Source: Pseudoduganella violacea (lineage in GTDB: Bacteria > Pseudomonadota > Gammaproteobacteria > Burkholderiales > Burkholderiaceae_D). Taken from it: a DNA stretch of 64,000 nt. The notes under the pieces were generated by a model, which worked only from the letters and a program-made list of their open reading frames with translations, had not been told where the DNA came from and did not search any database. The stretch is from positions 124,001-188,000 of the forward strand of contig NZ_JACHXD010000008.1 in the NCBI RefSeq assembly GCF_014191875.1, given 5' to 3'. Position 1 is the first letter of the stretch. Each line of letters begins with the position of its first letter. Position numbers and translations under genes: made by a program. Of this stretch, positions 16,505 to 25,118 are shown in pieces.

Positions 16505-18657
16505 TCCTTGCCTTTACCGAATTCGTAGGTGACGCGCAGCACCGCGCCGCTGCGCGCGGTGCTGATCTGCTCGCGGAAAAATGCCTGCGCAAGATATTCT
16601 TCGCGCGAGACCTGGTCGCGGTGCAGCAGGTTGCTGACGCCGATCCGCAGGCGGCCGCCGTTTTCCAGTTTCCATATCCCGTACACGTCCAGCTCCCGCG
16701 AAGCGGGATTCACGCTGGCGGTGTCGATACCGATCCGCGCCCTGCCGCCGCCTTGATAATTGAAATCGGCGCCCAGGTCAAGCTGGCCCTTGCTGTATTC
16801 GAGTCCGAGATTGGCGCTGACGGGCTGTTGCTGCGCCAGGCGGTTGTCGGGACCGGGTAGACGTTTTACGCGCGACCAGTTGCGCGTCAGATTGGCGTTC
16901 AATGCCAGGGGCGGTGCATCGGCCATGAAGGAAGCCAGCGGCAGTTTGGCCTCCAGCGTGAAGCCATGCACATCGGCCTGGCCCTGGTTGGTGGGCGTGG
17001 CAAGCCAACGCGTCCCGTCCCTGACCAGCAGGGGCAGGATCACGTCGTCAATACGGCGCAGGAAGACGCTGGCCGCCAACAGGCCATTCTTGCCCACATA
17101 GCGTTCGTAGCCGGCATCCAGCCCCCATGCGCGTTCCGGACGCAGATCGGGATTGCCCTGGATATCGGGCCGGACGGCGCTGTTGTTGGCGTCGATGGTG
17201 AAGCGGCGCGGGAAAAGCTGCGCCATGGTCGGCGCCTTGTAGGTGCGCGCGATGCCGGCGCGCCATTTCTGCTCGGCCGAGGGTTTGTAGGCGGCCTGCA
17301 GGATGGGACTCAGTATCGGCGAACGCCTGCTGATGTCCTGCTGCTGGCGGTCCTGAATCGTGGTTTTCAGCAGCTCGCCGCGCAGACCGAGCGAGAAGGC
17401 CCATGCGGGCGAGAATTCCCATTCATCCTGCACATAGGCGGCGAAGCGCTTGCTGCTGCCCTTGAAGCGCTCGTCCGGCACCGGCACGACCGCGCCAGTG
17501 GCGAAGAATTCGTTTTCGAAACGGTCTTGCGAGCGGCGGAGATGCGCCAGCTCCCAGCCTGCGCTCAGCGCATGGCCGCCGCTGGGCTGCGCCGCATATT
17601 TGCCGGAAGCGGTAACGCCGGTTTCGGTTACATCGGCACTGACGTGGCGACGCAGCGGCAAGCCCGGGCTGCTGGGGTGGCCGCCAAAATCGTATTCCGT
17701 GCGGCGCGGATTATGCTGGACGCCAAGCTTGTACTCCCTGCTGCCGCCCGCTTCCAATTCGCGCTGCCAATGCAGGTCGCTGCGCAGCATCAGGGTCTTG
17801 GCGCGGAAGACGCTGCCGCCGTCCGGATACTCGCCGGCCTCGCCCGCGACCAACCGCTCCTGTCCGGAGATCGCCACCTTGCGGCGCGTGACGCCGATGA
17901 AGTTCTGCGACGTCAGCGTTTCGCCTTCGCCCAGGTTCCAGCTGACGCGCGGCGAAAGATTGAACATATTGGCGCTATTGGTTTCGCGTTCGTCGCGAAT
18001 GCGCCGATGCATCAAGCCACCTTGCCGCCCGTGTTGGATATCGTCCACCATGCGCGGTTCGTCTTCCATGGAACGCTGCAGATCCAGCCCCACCAGATAG
18101 GAATAGCTGTCGGTCTTGCCCGATATCTGGCCGTTAAGACCAGGCAGAAGATGCTGCCATTGCCGGCCCAGGGTCAGCTTGAATTCCTGCACCGGCCGCG
18201 ACGCCACCTTGCGCAGCACGATATTAATGGTGCCGGCGATTGCCTGCGTGCCGAGTTCCGCGCTGGCCGCCTGCACCACCTCCACACGTTCGATCAGGTC
18301 CGGCGCAATCGAGTCGAGAGAAAAACCGTTCGGCACGGCCATGCCGTTCAACAGAATCTGCACATAGCCGCTGCCCAGTCCGCGCATGCGGATTTCGCTG
18401 CCCTTCCCTCCACCGCCATCGCCAAGGCTGATGCCGGGAATACGCTTCAGCGCCTCGGCCAGCGAACGGTCTCCCTGCTTCATCAATTCCTCATGGCCCA
18501 CCAGCAGGGTACTGGCGGTTTCCTGGCGACGCTGTTCCAGCTTGCTGCCTGTGACCTGGACTTTGTCCATAGGCTGGCTGGCGGCTTGGTCGGCGGCACG
18601 CGAGACGGCCGGCAACAGGGCCAGCGCAGCGGCAATGGCGCAAGGCATGATCTGCAT
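16501..18657 (-). CDS. TonB-dependent outer-membrane receptor
   Basis: 718 residues. Signal peptide of about 21 residues (ending SRAAD), TonB-box-like MDKVQVTG, plug domain (RRQETASTLLVG, IRMRGLGSGYVQILLNG, RVEVVQAASAELG), then a barrel ending in a Phe-containing strand (VTYEFGKG). AAAGGAG stands 5 bases before the ATG. It precedes and overlaps the acyltransferase gene and follows the BlaI/M56 pair on the same strand by 133 bases. Its ligand is not evident. Confidence 0.87.
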   Translation of the reverse strand: MQIMPCAIAAALALLPAVSRAADQAASQPMDKVQVTGSKLEQRRQETASTLLVGHEELMKQGDRSLAEALKRIPGISLGDGGGGKGSEIRMRGLGSGYVQILLNGMAVPNGFSLDSIAPDLIERVEVVQAASAELGTQAIAGTINIVLRKVASRPVQEFKLTLGRQWQHLLPGLNGQISGKTDSYSYLVGLDLQRSMEDEPRMVDDIQHGRQGGLMHRRIRDERETNSANMFNLSPRVSWNLGEGETLTSQNFIGVTRRKVAISGQERLVAGEAGEYPDGGSVFRAKTLMLRSDLHWQRELEAGGSREYKLGVQHNPRRTEYDFGGHPSSPGLPLRRHVSADVTETGVTASGKYAAQPSGGHALSAGWELAHLRRSQDRFENEFFATGAVVPVPDERFKGSSKRFAAYVQDEWEFSPAWAFSLGLRGELLKTTIQDRQQQDISRRSPILSPILQAAYKPSAEQKWRAGIARTYKAPTMAQLFPRRFTIDANNSAVRPDIQGNPDLRPERAWGLDAGYERYVGKNGLLAASVFLRRIDDVILPLLVRDGTRWLATPTNQGQADVHGFTLEAKLPLASFMADAPPLALNANLTRNWSRVKRLPGPDNRLAQQQPVSANLGLEYSKGQLDLGADFNYQGGGRARIGIDTASVNPASRELDVYGIWKLENGGRLRIGVSNLLHRDQVSREEYLAQAFFREQISTARSGAVLRVTYEFGKGKE

Positions 18658-18790
18658 AATTTCTCCTTTTATTTCGGCGTGCTGCGGCCGCGAGGGACGA
18701 GCGAAAGCCCGCCTCGCAAGACCGTAGCCGCGATGTCGTTTTCGTTAAGTGAGGAAGGGGTGCCGCCGCGCCGTGGGCGGCACTGTGGAA

Positions 18791-20449
18791 TTAGCTGCTT
18801 GTGGCTGGCGATCCGCTGGGCGGCAGGTGCGCGGCTGCGCGCTTGCGCAGTGCGGACTTGAACGCGCCCTGCTCCAGATTGCCGATCAGGGTTTGCGGAT
18901 CGATATGCTGGCCGTTCTTCAAGGCTTCCAGGTGCAGATGGGGCCCGGAGACGCGGCCGCTGGCGCCGGAGCGGGCGATCAACTGGCCCGCCTTGACGCT
19001 GTCGCCGGGAAGCACCGAACGACTATCAAGGTGGGCATACAGGCTGCGCAAGCCATCCGCGTGCTCGATGACGACGACCTTGCCGTATTTTTCCTGCCCG
19101 GCATACAGGTCGGTGGACTCAGCCACCACGCCATCGGCCACCGCGCGCACCTCAGTGCCCGTCTTGGCAGCAAAATCGACGCCGTGGTGAATGCTGGCGG
19201 AACTCTTGCGGGGCACGCCAAAGAAGCTGCTGACGCGGCCATCGCGCATAGGCTTGAGCCATTGCGCCTTGCCGGACACGCCGCCAACGGCGCTGGACGC
19301 TTCTGCAGCAGTGGCTGCGGCTGCGGAAATGGCGGCATCGGTGCGACCCGGTTCTTCCCCGCGCCAGGCGAACGCCGGCTGCAGCAGGATACTGGCCCCA
19401 AGCAGCGCGCATACCGACGCCGTCAGCGAAACGCGGCCAACCCAATTCAGGCGCGCAACCAGCGGCTGGCGGATCAGGCGGATGCGCATGCCCAACGCAG
19501 CCAGGCCGTCGCCGCCAAAAGCAAGCGATGCATATTGGCTGGTCTGCATGGACTGCTGCTGGACTTTCAATTGACCCAGCAAGGCCGCCGCATAATTCTT
19601 ATGCTGGGCCGGCGGCCGGCCGGCCAACACGCGCCGGTCGCAAGCCAGCTCCTGGGCCAGCGCGAGCTTTTCGCGCAGCCGCGAGAACACGGGATTGAAC
19701 CAGAACAGGGTTTGCAGGGCGAGGCTCAGATGCAGGCAAAGCTGATCGCGGCTGCGCCAGTGCGTCAGCTCGTGCGCGACGATGAGTTCCTGCTGGCCCG
19801 GGTCCATGCCGCGCAAATGTTCGGGCAACAGCAGCATGGGCTGGAAGCAGCCCAGCAGCATCGGCGAGATGGGGGCGCTGGTTTCGCGGATGCGCAAGCC
19901 CTTATCCAGCAGGGCGGCGCTGTCCTCGCGGGCAAAGCCGGGATGCAGGCGCAGCATGCGCGCATCCAGGGCATAGGAGGCCTTCAGCAAAGCGGACAGC
20001 AAGCGGCGCACGCGCAGCCAGCGCGCGGCGGTTGCAAACAGGCCGCAGAGGTAGACCGCGAGCCAGGTCTGGCCAGCCATCAACAAGCCGGATGCGAAGC
20101 CGCCATCGGCGTCATCGGGAGCGGCGGTATCGGCCGCTTCATGCGCATCATCGGCATGGACATCGTTCTGGTTGGTGCCCACGGTTCGGCCGCTTTCGGC
20201 GGACACGCTGGCAGGCGGCGCATCGTGCAGCTCAATCGCGGGCAGCAGGCTGAAACCAGCGCTGCCCGGCATCAGCACGGCGGCAAAGCTGACGGCAACG
20301 GCCAACTGCGCCAGCAGCCAGACGCGCCGCCCCAGCGCCACTGCGGGCCAGAACCGGGCCGCCGCGTGCAGCAGCGCCCATACCAGCGCGCCGCTCAGCA
20401 TGCAGGTCAGGCTGGCTTGCAGGAACAGCAGGAAAAAGTCCGAAACCAT
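18791..20449 (-). CDS. BlaR1-like M56 metalloprotease fused to an M23 (LytM) peptidase domain
   Basis: 552 residues from the ATG at 20449, which overlaps the BlaI stop by one base (TAATG). Membrane helices lie at the N-terminus, then a cytoplasmic M56 protease domain with HELTHWRSRDQ (zinc HExxH) and ELACDRRVL, another membrane helix, and then, instead of a penicillin-sensor domain, an M23 domain: HHGVDFAAKTGTEV, VVVIEHADGL, GPHLHLE. In BlaR1 the M56 part cleaves the BlaI repressor on sensing beta-lactam. M23 domains bind or cut peptidoglycan cross-links, so this protein may sense wall state directly. The metal ligands of both domains are visible. The sensing role is inferred. Confidence 0.85.
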   Translation of the reverse strand: MVSDFFLLFLQASLTCMLSGALVWALLHAAARFWPAVALGRRVWLLAQLAVAVSFAAVLMPGSAGFSLLPAIELHDAPPASVSAESGRTVGTNQNDVHADDAHEAADTAAPDDADGGFASGLLMAGQTWLAVYLCGLFATAARWLRVRRLLSALLKASYALDARMLRLHPGFAREDSAALLDKGLRIRETSAPISPMLLGCFQPMLLLPEHLRGMDPGQQELIVAHELTHWRSRDQLCLHLSLALQTLFWFNPVFSRLREKLALAQELACDRRVLAGRPPAQHKNYAAALLGQLKVQQQSMQTSQYASLAFGGDGLAALGMRIRLIRQPLVARLNWVGRVSLTASVCALLGASILLQPAFAWRGEEPGRTDAAISAAAATAAEASSAVGGVSGKAQWLKPMRDGRVSSFFGVPRKSSASIHHGVDFAAKTGTEVRAVADGVVAESTDLYAGQEKYGKVVVIEHADGLRSLYAHLDSRSVLPGDSVKAGQLIARSGASGRVSGPHLHLEALKNGQHIDPQTLIGNLEQGAFKSALRKRAAAHLPPSGSPATSS

Positions 20450-20823
20450 TATTCGTCCTCCGCCGGCCAATCCTGCAGCATGTCTTCCAGCTGCGCCAAC
20501 TCGCCTTTGTCCACCAGTTTACTGCCGGTGAACATGCTGACCGGCAGCGGGCCGTCCATCTCCATCACGCGGCGGCCGAAATCGTGGGCAAAAGCGGCCA
20601 GGGTCGCGACTTTTTCCAGCGTCGCCTCATACACATGCACGCCGTGCACCGAATGCTGGCGCACCATCTGCTTTTCCAGCATGCGTTCCAGCGTCTTGCG
20701 CGTGGACGAATACGACCAGGCCAACTCCTCCGCCACGCGCTCGTGGATTTCGCGCGCGCTTAGCGGATGCGCCTTCCACAGGCATTTCAGCAAGCTCAAT
20801 TCGGTTGTCGAGGGAATCAGCAT
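20449..20823 (-). CDS. BlaI/MecI/CopY family repressor
   Basis: 124 residues starting MLIPSTTELSLLKCLW at 20823; GGAG lies 5 bases upstream, which decides this start over longer in-frame options. The N-terminal winged helix (LSAREIHERVAEEL, SSTRKTLERML) and C-terminal dimerisation region are as in BlaI. It is coupled to the M56-M23 protease, so signal-induced cleavage of this repressor is the likely control. Two inverted repeats of BlaI type lie in its own promoter. Confidence 0.88.
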   Translation of the reverse strand: MLIPSTTELSLLKCLWKAHPLSAREIHERVAEELAWSYSSTRKTLERMLEKQMVRQHSVHGVHVYEATLEKVATLAAFAHDFGRRVMEMDGPLPVSMFTGSKLVDKGELAQLEDMLQDWPAEDE

Positions 20824-20854
20824 CGTCACTCCTATATGACTGGAGCCACGATAG

Positions 20855-20870
20855 TACGACACTTGTCGCA
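20855..20870. promoter_or_regulatory. BlaI-type operator 1
   Basis: TACGACA-CT-TGTCGCA, an imperfect 7-bp inverted repeat close to known BlaI/MecI operators (TACA/TGTA type with a GAC core). It starts 32 bases upstream of the blaI-like start codon, consistent with autorepression. Confidence 0.65.
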
Positions 20871-20887
20871 CACGGGCAAGCGCTTTA

Positions 20888-20903
20888 TGCGACATCCGTC
20901 GCA
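20888..20903. promoter_or_regulatory. BlaI-type operator 2
   Basis: TGCGACA-TC-CGTCGCA, the same motif as operator 1 with one mismatch between arms, centred 33 bp away (about three helix turns). Further half-sites TACGACA (20971) and TGCGACA (20999) lie before the divergent hemerythrin gene, so that gene may share the control. Confidence 0.6.
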
Positions 20904-21030
20904 CATCCATGCCACCCCGGTGTCAAGGCGGGGAAATTTGACTTGGATCAAGGACTTTGCCGGTCCGGAATACGACACTGCCTGCGTACCTCTTGCAATG
21001 CGACACCAAACCGTGTGCTAGGAGAAGACC

Positions 21031-21450
21031 ATGACTTCACTTGACGGCAAACTCGGCTATCAGCCCGGCTCCCTGGGCATTGCCGCCCTCGACGAGCCGC
21101 ACCGCACCCTGCTGCGCCAATTCGCCATTCTCCCGGCACTGGACGACGAGCGCTTCCAGAACGCCTTTGGCGCCCTGTGCGACACCATCGGGCGCGACTT
21201 CCGCGAGGAAGAAGACATGATGGAAGCGATCGATTTTCCCGGTCTGGCCGCCCACCGCGAGCAGCATGCGCGCGTGCTGGCCGGCCTGCACCACTCGCTG
21301 GCCGCGCTGCAGCATGGCGACTATGGGCCGGCGCGGCGCGCCGCCGTGCTGCTGCCGGACTGGTTCGAACTGCATATCTCGACCATGGATGCGGTGCTGG
21401 CCATGGCCCTGGCCTGGCATGAGGCCCGCACGGCGGCCACCCCGGCCTGA
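21031..21450 (+). CDS. Hemerythrin-like protein lacking one iron-ligand His
   Basis: 139 residues fitting the bacteriohemerythrin four-helix fold: His24, Glu60, His75, His79, WFELH (His115) and Asp120 match six of the seven iron ligands. The remaining ligand, His in the usual HFxxEE motif, is Asp56 here (DFREEED). Hemerythrins bind O2 or sense oxygen or NO through a di-iron centre; the change may alter metal or gas binding. It is cytosolic with no signal peptide. It sits 35 bases before a universal stress protein gene and is divergent from blaI. Confidence 0.8.
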   Translation: MTSLDGKLGYQPGSLGIAALDEPHRTLLRQFAILPALDDERFQNAFGALCDTIGRDFREEEDMMEAIDFPGLAAHREQHARVLAGLHHSLAALQHGDYGPARRAAVLLPDWFELHISTMDAVLAMALAWHEARTAATPA

Positions 21451-21485
21451 ATCCCTGAACCCTTTTCCCTTCGTCTGGAGTAAAC

Positions 21486-22322
21486 ATGAGCTATAAAACC
21501 ATCCTCGTTCATGCCGACCTGTCGCGCGCCGCGCCGCAGCGCATCCGCATCGCCGCCGAACTGGCCAACGCAGGCAACGGCCATTTGATCGGCGCGGCGC
21601 TGACCAGCACGCTCGGCCTGATCCTGCCCGGCAGCTTTGAGCTGGGCGGCGAGGCCCTGGCCACGCAGATGGCGCTGATGCGGGAAGACGCGCAAAGCTC
21701 GCTGAGCCAGTTCGACGCCATCGCGCGCGCGGCCGGCGTGAATTCGGCCGAAAAGCGCATCGTGGACGACGATGCCGAAGGCGGCATGATGGTGCAGGCG
21801 CGCTACGCAGACCTCGTAGTGGTTGGCCAGTACGACCCGGACGACAAGCGCGCCGCCGCCCGTCCCGACCTGCCGGAGTACGTGATGCTCAACTCGGCCC
21901 GGCCGGTGCTGGTGGTGCCGTATGCGGGCAAATTCGAACGCGTCGGGCGCAAGGTGCTGCTGGCCTGGGATGCCAGCATGGAAGCCACGCGCGCCATCGC
22001 CAACGCCCTGCCGATGCTGAAGGCGGCCGATCTGGTGACGCTGGCCGTCTTCAACCCGGATGAACGCTACGGCAAGCATGGCGAGCAGCCGGGCGCCGAC
22101 CTGGCCTTGTATCTAAGCCGCCACGGTGTCAAGGTTGAAGTCAGCGAGCAGCAGACCACCATGGACGTGGGTAACGCCCTGCTGTCGCTGGCGGCCGATA
22201 TCGATGCCGACCTGCTGGTAATGGGCGGTTATGGCCACGCGCGCTTCCGCCAGTTGCTGATCGGTGGCGTAACGCGCACCATCCTCAAGTGCATGACGCT
22301 GCCGGTTCTGATGTCGCACTAA
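21486..22322 (+). CDS. Universal stress protein, tandem UspA domains
   Basis: 278 residues with two Usp domains (about 1-145 and 150-278). The second has the ATP-binding pattern GGYGHARFRQLLIGGVTR (G-x2-G-x9-G-T/S type); the first has the weaker VVGQYDP form. Such proteins are induced by starvation, oxygen limitation or other stress. It is preceded by TGGAG before the ATG and probably co-transcribed with the hemerythrin-like gene, suggesting a shared oxygen or redox stress response. A strong terminator follows. Confidence 0.88.
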   Translation: MSYKTILVHADLSRAAPQRIRIAAELANAGNGHLIGAALTSTLGLILPGSFELGGEALATQMALMREDAQSSLSQFDAIARAAGVNSAEKRIVDDDAEGGMMVQARYADLVVVGQYDPDDKRAAARPDLPEYVMLNSARPVLVVPYAGKFERVGRKVLLAWDASMEATRAIANALPMLKAADLVTLAVFNPDERYGKHGEQPGADLALYLSRHGVKVEVSEQQTTMDVGNALLSLAADIDADLLVMGGYGHARFRQLLIGGVTRTILKCMTLPVLMSH

Positions 22323-22361
22323 GCCTTCCCCCCCCGCTAAGCTCCCACTAAGGGCTTCACT

Positions 22362-22398
22362 GAGGCGCGTTCCGCAAGGAGACGCGCCTCTCTTTTTT
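22362..22398 (+). terminator. Rho-independent terminator after usp gene
   Basis: GAGGCGCGT / ACGCGCCTC stem (9 bp, 11-base loop) followed by TCTTTTTT. Confidence 0.9.
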
Positions 22399-22646
22399 CC
22401 CGGCGCAGCAACACCCGTCCTCCTCATTTCGCCAGCAACCACGGGCGTTATCCAACCTTAGCGCTTCGTGAAGATTCTGCGCCTTAGGCTACTTTTCACC
22501 GCGCCTTTCGCGTACATTTAATGTTTGTTTCACATAACCTTCATGCAGAATTAAGCCGCACCTTACTAAGATCGAAAGTGAACTCTCTTCTTTTGCCAAC
22601 CCGGACCACAGAGACGTTCGACCGATTATTTTTTCAAGGTACGCTC

Positions 22647-24107
22647 ATGCTTGCAGATCATCGTCCCGGCTGGTCCGTCACGACGTCACTCCCCAACAAC
22701 GCCCTCAGCGCCAGTACGCGCATCGAGGATGTCGGCCGCAACTGGCAGGCCTGGCTGCTCACAGCCACCGCCCTGCTGCTATTCGCCCGTCTCGGTCTGA
22801 TGTGGTTTGCGCCGCTGGCCGACACCACCGAAGCGCGCTATGGCGAAATCGCGCGCCAGGCTGTCAGCAACGGCTTCTGGCTGATGCCGCATATGGACCC
22901 GCAGACGCCCTTCTTCGCCAAGCCGCCGCTCTCCACCTGGAGCAGCGCCGCCTTCATGGCCGTCTTCGGCGTCAACGAGTTCGCCGCCCGCCTGCCGGCG
23001 CTGCTGGTGTCGCTGGGCGCGATCTGGATCACCATGCGCATGGCGGCCGAACTGGGTCTGCGCCAGCGCTGGCTGGTGATACCGGTGCTGGCGTCCTCGC
23101 CGCTGTTCTTTGCCAGCGCCGGCGCCGTCATGACCGACGCGGTGCAGATGGGCGTGGTGCTGGCCGCCCAATACTGCGCCTGGCAGGTTTGGCGCGAAGC
23201 ACCGCAGACAAGCCGCTGGCGCCTGGCTTTCTGGGCCATGATCGGCCTGGGCGCCCTGTCCAAGGGTCTGGCGACCTGGGTGCTGATCGCGCTGCCGCTG
23301 GCCTCCTTCGCCTTCATGCAAGGCAAGCCTATGCAGTTGCTGCGCCGCCTGGCCGATCCGCGGGGCGTGCTGCTGGCTCTCGTCACCTTCCTGCCCTGGT
23401 ATATCGCGGCCGAAGCGCGTTACCCCGGCTTCCTCAACTACTTCATCGTCGGCGAGCATTTCGCGCGCTTCCTGCAGCCAGGCTGGATGGGCGACCGCTA
23501 TGGCACGGCCCACCGCCAGCCGCTGGGCGCCATCTGGATTTTCTGGACCGGCGCCATCCTGCCGTGGATAGGCGTATTCGGCTGCCTGCTGTTCCGCGCC
23601 GTGCAGCGCTGGAGGGGCCGTCCGGCCGTCATGCAGCCATTGGAATGCTTCCTGTGGTGCGCCACACTGGCGCCGCTGCTGTTCTTCACCTTCAGCCGCA
23701 ACATCATCTGGACCTATGCGTTGACCGCGATTCCGCCGTTCGCCGTGCTGGCTGCGCAATGGCTGGAAGACAGCGCCGAGAGCCTGCAGCAGCGTAGCGC
23801 CCTGGGGCTGGCCGCCTTTGCCGCGCTGGTGCTCACTTGCGCGCCGCTGATCGAGCGCCAGATGAATGCCAACTCGGAGCGTGAACTGATCCAGAATTTC
23901 CTGCAGCATGCGCCCACCGGCGCGCAACTGCATTATCAAACCCATCCCGCCTTTTCCTCCGCTTTCTATTCCAAGGGAGCGCTGTGCAAGGGCGACTGTC
24001 ACAGCAAGGTCGTTGTTATGGATAACCAAGAGGCCCAGCGCCTGCATATTCCCGCGGACCGCATCCGCTTTCAAGGCGCGCACCGCTCGCTGGTGGAGAT
24101 TAAATAA
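22647..24107 (+). CDS. ArnT/FlmK/LgmB-like lipid A glycosyltransferase
   Basis: 486 residues from the ATG at 22647 (AAGG 8 bases upstream); a longer reading from 22521 is possible but has no ribosome site. A multi-spanning PMT_2/GT83-type protein: after the first helix comes PLADTTEARYGEIARQ, with the acidic residue essential in this family, then FFAKPPLSTW. It carries about ten or more helices and a C-terminal periplasmic tail. Members transfer a sugar from undecaprenyl phosphate to lipid A on the periplasmic face. The next two genes supply a lipid-sugar synthase and a deacetylase, which points to amino-sugar transfer. It overlaps the next gene by TAATG. Confidence 0.8.
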   Translation: MLADHRPGWSVTTSLPNNALSASTRIEDVGRNWQAWLLTATALLLFARLGLMWFAPLADTTEARYGEIARQAVSNGFWLMPHMDPQTPFFAKPPLSTWSSAAFMAVFGVNEFAARLPALLVSLGAIWITMRMAAELGLRQRWLVIPVLASSPLFFASAGAVMTDAVQMGVVLAAQYCAWQVWREAPQTSRWRLAFWAMIGLGALSKGLATWVLIALPLASFAFMQGKPMQLLRRLADPRGVLLALVTFLPWYIAAEARYPGFLNYFIVGEHFARFLQPGWMGDRYGTAHRQPLGAIWIFWTGAILPWIGVFGCLLFRAVQRWRGRPAVMQPLECFLWCATLAPLLFFTFSRNIIWTYALTAIPPFAVLAAQWLEDSAESLQQRSALGLAAFAALVLTCAPLIERQMNANSERELIQNFLQHAPTGAQLHYQTHPAFSSAFYSKGALCKGDCHSKVVVMDNQEAQRLHIPADRIRFQGAHRSLVEIK

Positions 24108-25117
24108 TGTCCGCGCCTTCGATCAATCTGAACCGCGCAGGGCGTAAAGCCATCTCGGTGGTCCTGCCCGTGCTGAACGAGGCGGCCTCGCTGTCCCTGC
24201 TGTTGCCCGAGCTGGCGGCGGCCCTGTCGCGCTGCGACGTCGACTGGGAACTGGTGATCGTCAACGACGGCGGCTGCGACAATCTGGAAGAGGTGGTGGC
24301 CAGGTTCGAGAGGCAAAGCATGTACAGCAATGTGCAGCTGCTGCGCCTTTCACGCAATTTCGGCAAGGAGGCGGCGCTGACGGCCGGTCTGGCGGCCGCG
24401 CGCGGCGACGCCGTGCTGTGCATGGATGGCGACGGCCAGCATCCGCCCGAGCTGATTCAGCGCATGGTGGCGGAATGGCGCTCCGGCCACGACATGGTGG
24501 TCGCGGCACAGTCCGACCGCAAGCACGAGAACCGCCTGCTGGCCTACGCCAAACAGCGCTTCTACCGCTTCCTCCAAAGCGGCGAACGCTTCAAGATTCC
24601 ACCGAATGCCGGCGACTTCCGCTTGATGGACCGGCGCGTGGTGCAGGCCTTGATGCGGATGCCGGAACGCGCCCGCTTCATGAAAGGCTTGTACGCCTGG
24701 CTGGGCTTCAAGACCAGCATCGTGCCGTTTGCCGCCGCCGAACGCACGGCGGGATGCAGCAAATTCCGTCTGGGCCAATTGCTTGAACTGGCCTCGCTGG
24801 GCCTGACCTCCTTCTCCATGCGCCCGCTGCGCATGGTGTCGGCTGCCGGGGCCGTCATTTCGCTGTGCGCCCTGGCCTATGGTGTGTACATCCTGGCCGA
24901 TACGCTGATCTATGGGAATCCGGTTTCCGGCTGGGCCACCCTGGCTTCCGGCATGATGCTTCTATCGGGGATCCAGCTGCTTTGCCTGGGTGTGATCGCC
25001 GAGTATCTGGGGCGCGTCTTCGAGGAGACCAAGCAGCGCCCCCTGTACATTCTGGATGAATGCATCGATCACAGCATGGTCGGCCAACAGGAACTGGCGA
25101 AGAAAGGCGTCAACTGA
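24107..25117 (+). CDS. GT2 undecaprenyl-phosphate glycosyltransferase (GtrB/FlmF2/LgmA-like)
   Basis: 336 residues. N-terminal GT2 domain (about 15-240) with VVLPVLNEAASL, VNDGG, LSRNFGKEAALTAGL and DGDGQHPPEL (the DxD-type nucleotide-sugar site), then two membrane helices near the C-terminus, as in ArnC and GtrB. These enzymes move a sugar from a nucleotide donor to undecaprenyl phosphate on the cytosolic face. Start overlaps the previous stop and the next gene begins one base after its stop, so the three are one operon. By analogy with FlmF2/LgmA the sugar is probably an N-acetylhexosamine, since a deacetylase follows. Confidence 0.85.
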   Translation: MSAPSINLNRAGRKAISVVLPVLNEAASLSLLLPELAAALSRCDVDWELVIVNDGGCDNLEEVVARFERQSMYSNVQLLRLSRNFGKEAALTAGLAAARGDAVLCMDGDGQHPPELIQRMVAEWRSGHDMVVAAQSDRKHENRLLAYAKQRFYRFLQSGERFKIPPNAGDFRLMDRRVVQALMRMPERARFMKGLYAWLGFKTSIVPFAAAERTAGCSKFRLGQLLELASLGLTSFSMRPLRMVSAAGAVISLCALAYGVYILADTLIYGNPVSGWATLASGMMLLSGIQLLCLGVIAEYLGRVFEETKQRPLYILDECIDHSMVGQQELAKKGVN

Positions 25118-25118
25118 G

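Noticed and set aside
16966..18861. 631-residue plus-strand reading opposite the second TonB receptor
   Set aside because: Shadow composition, no ribosome site, and the minus strand encodes a full plug and barrel.
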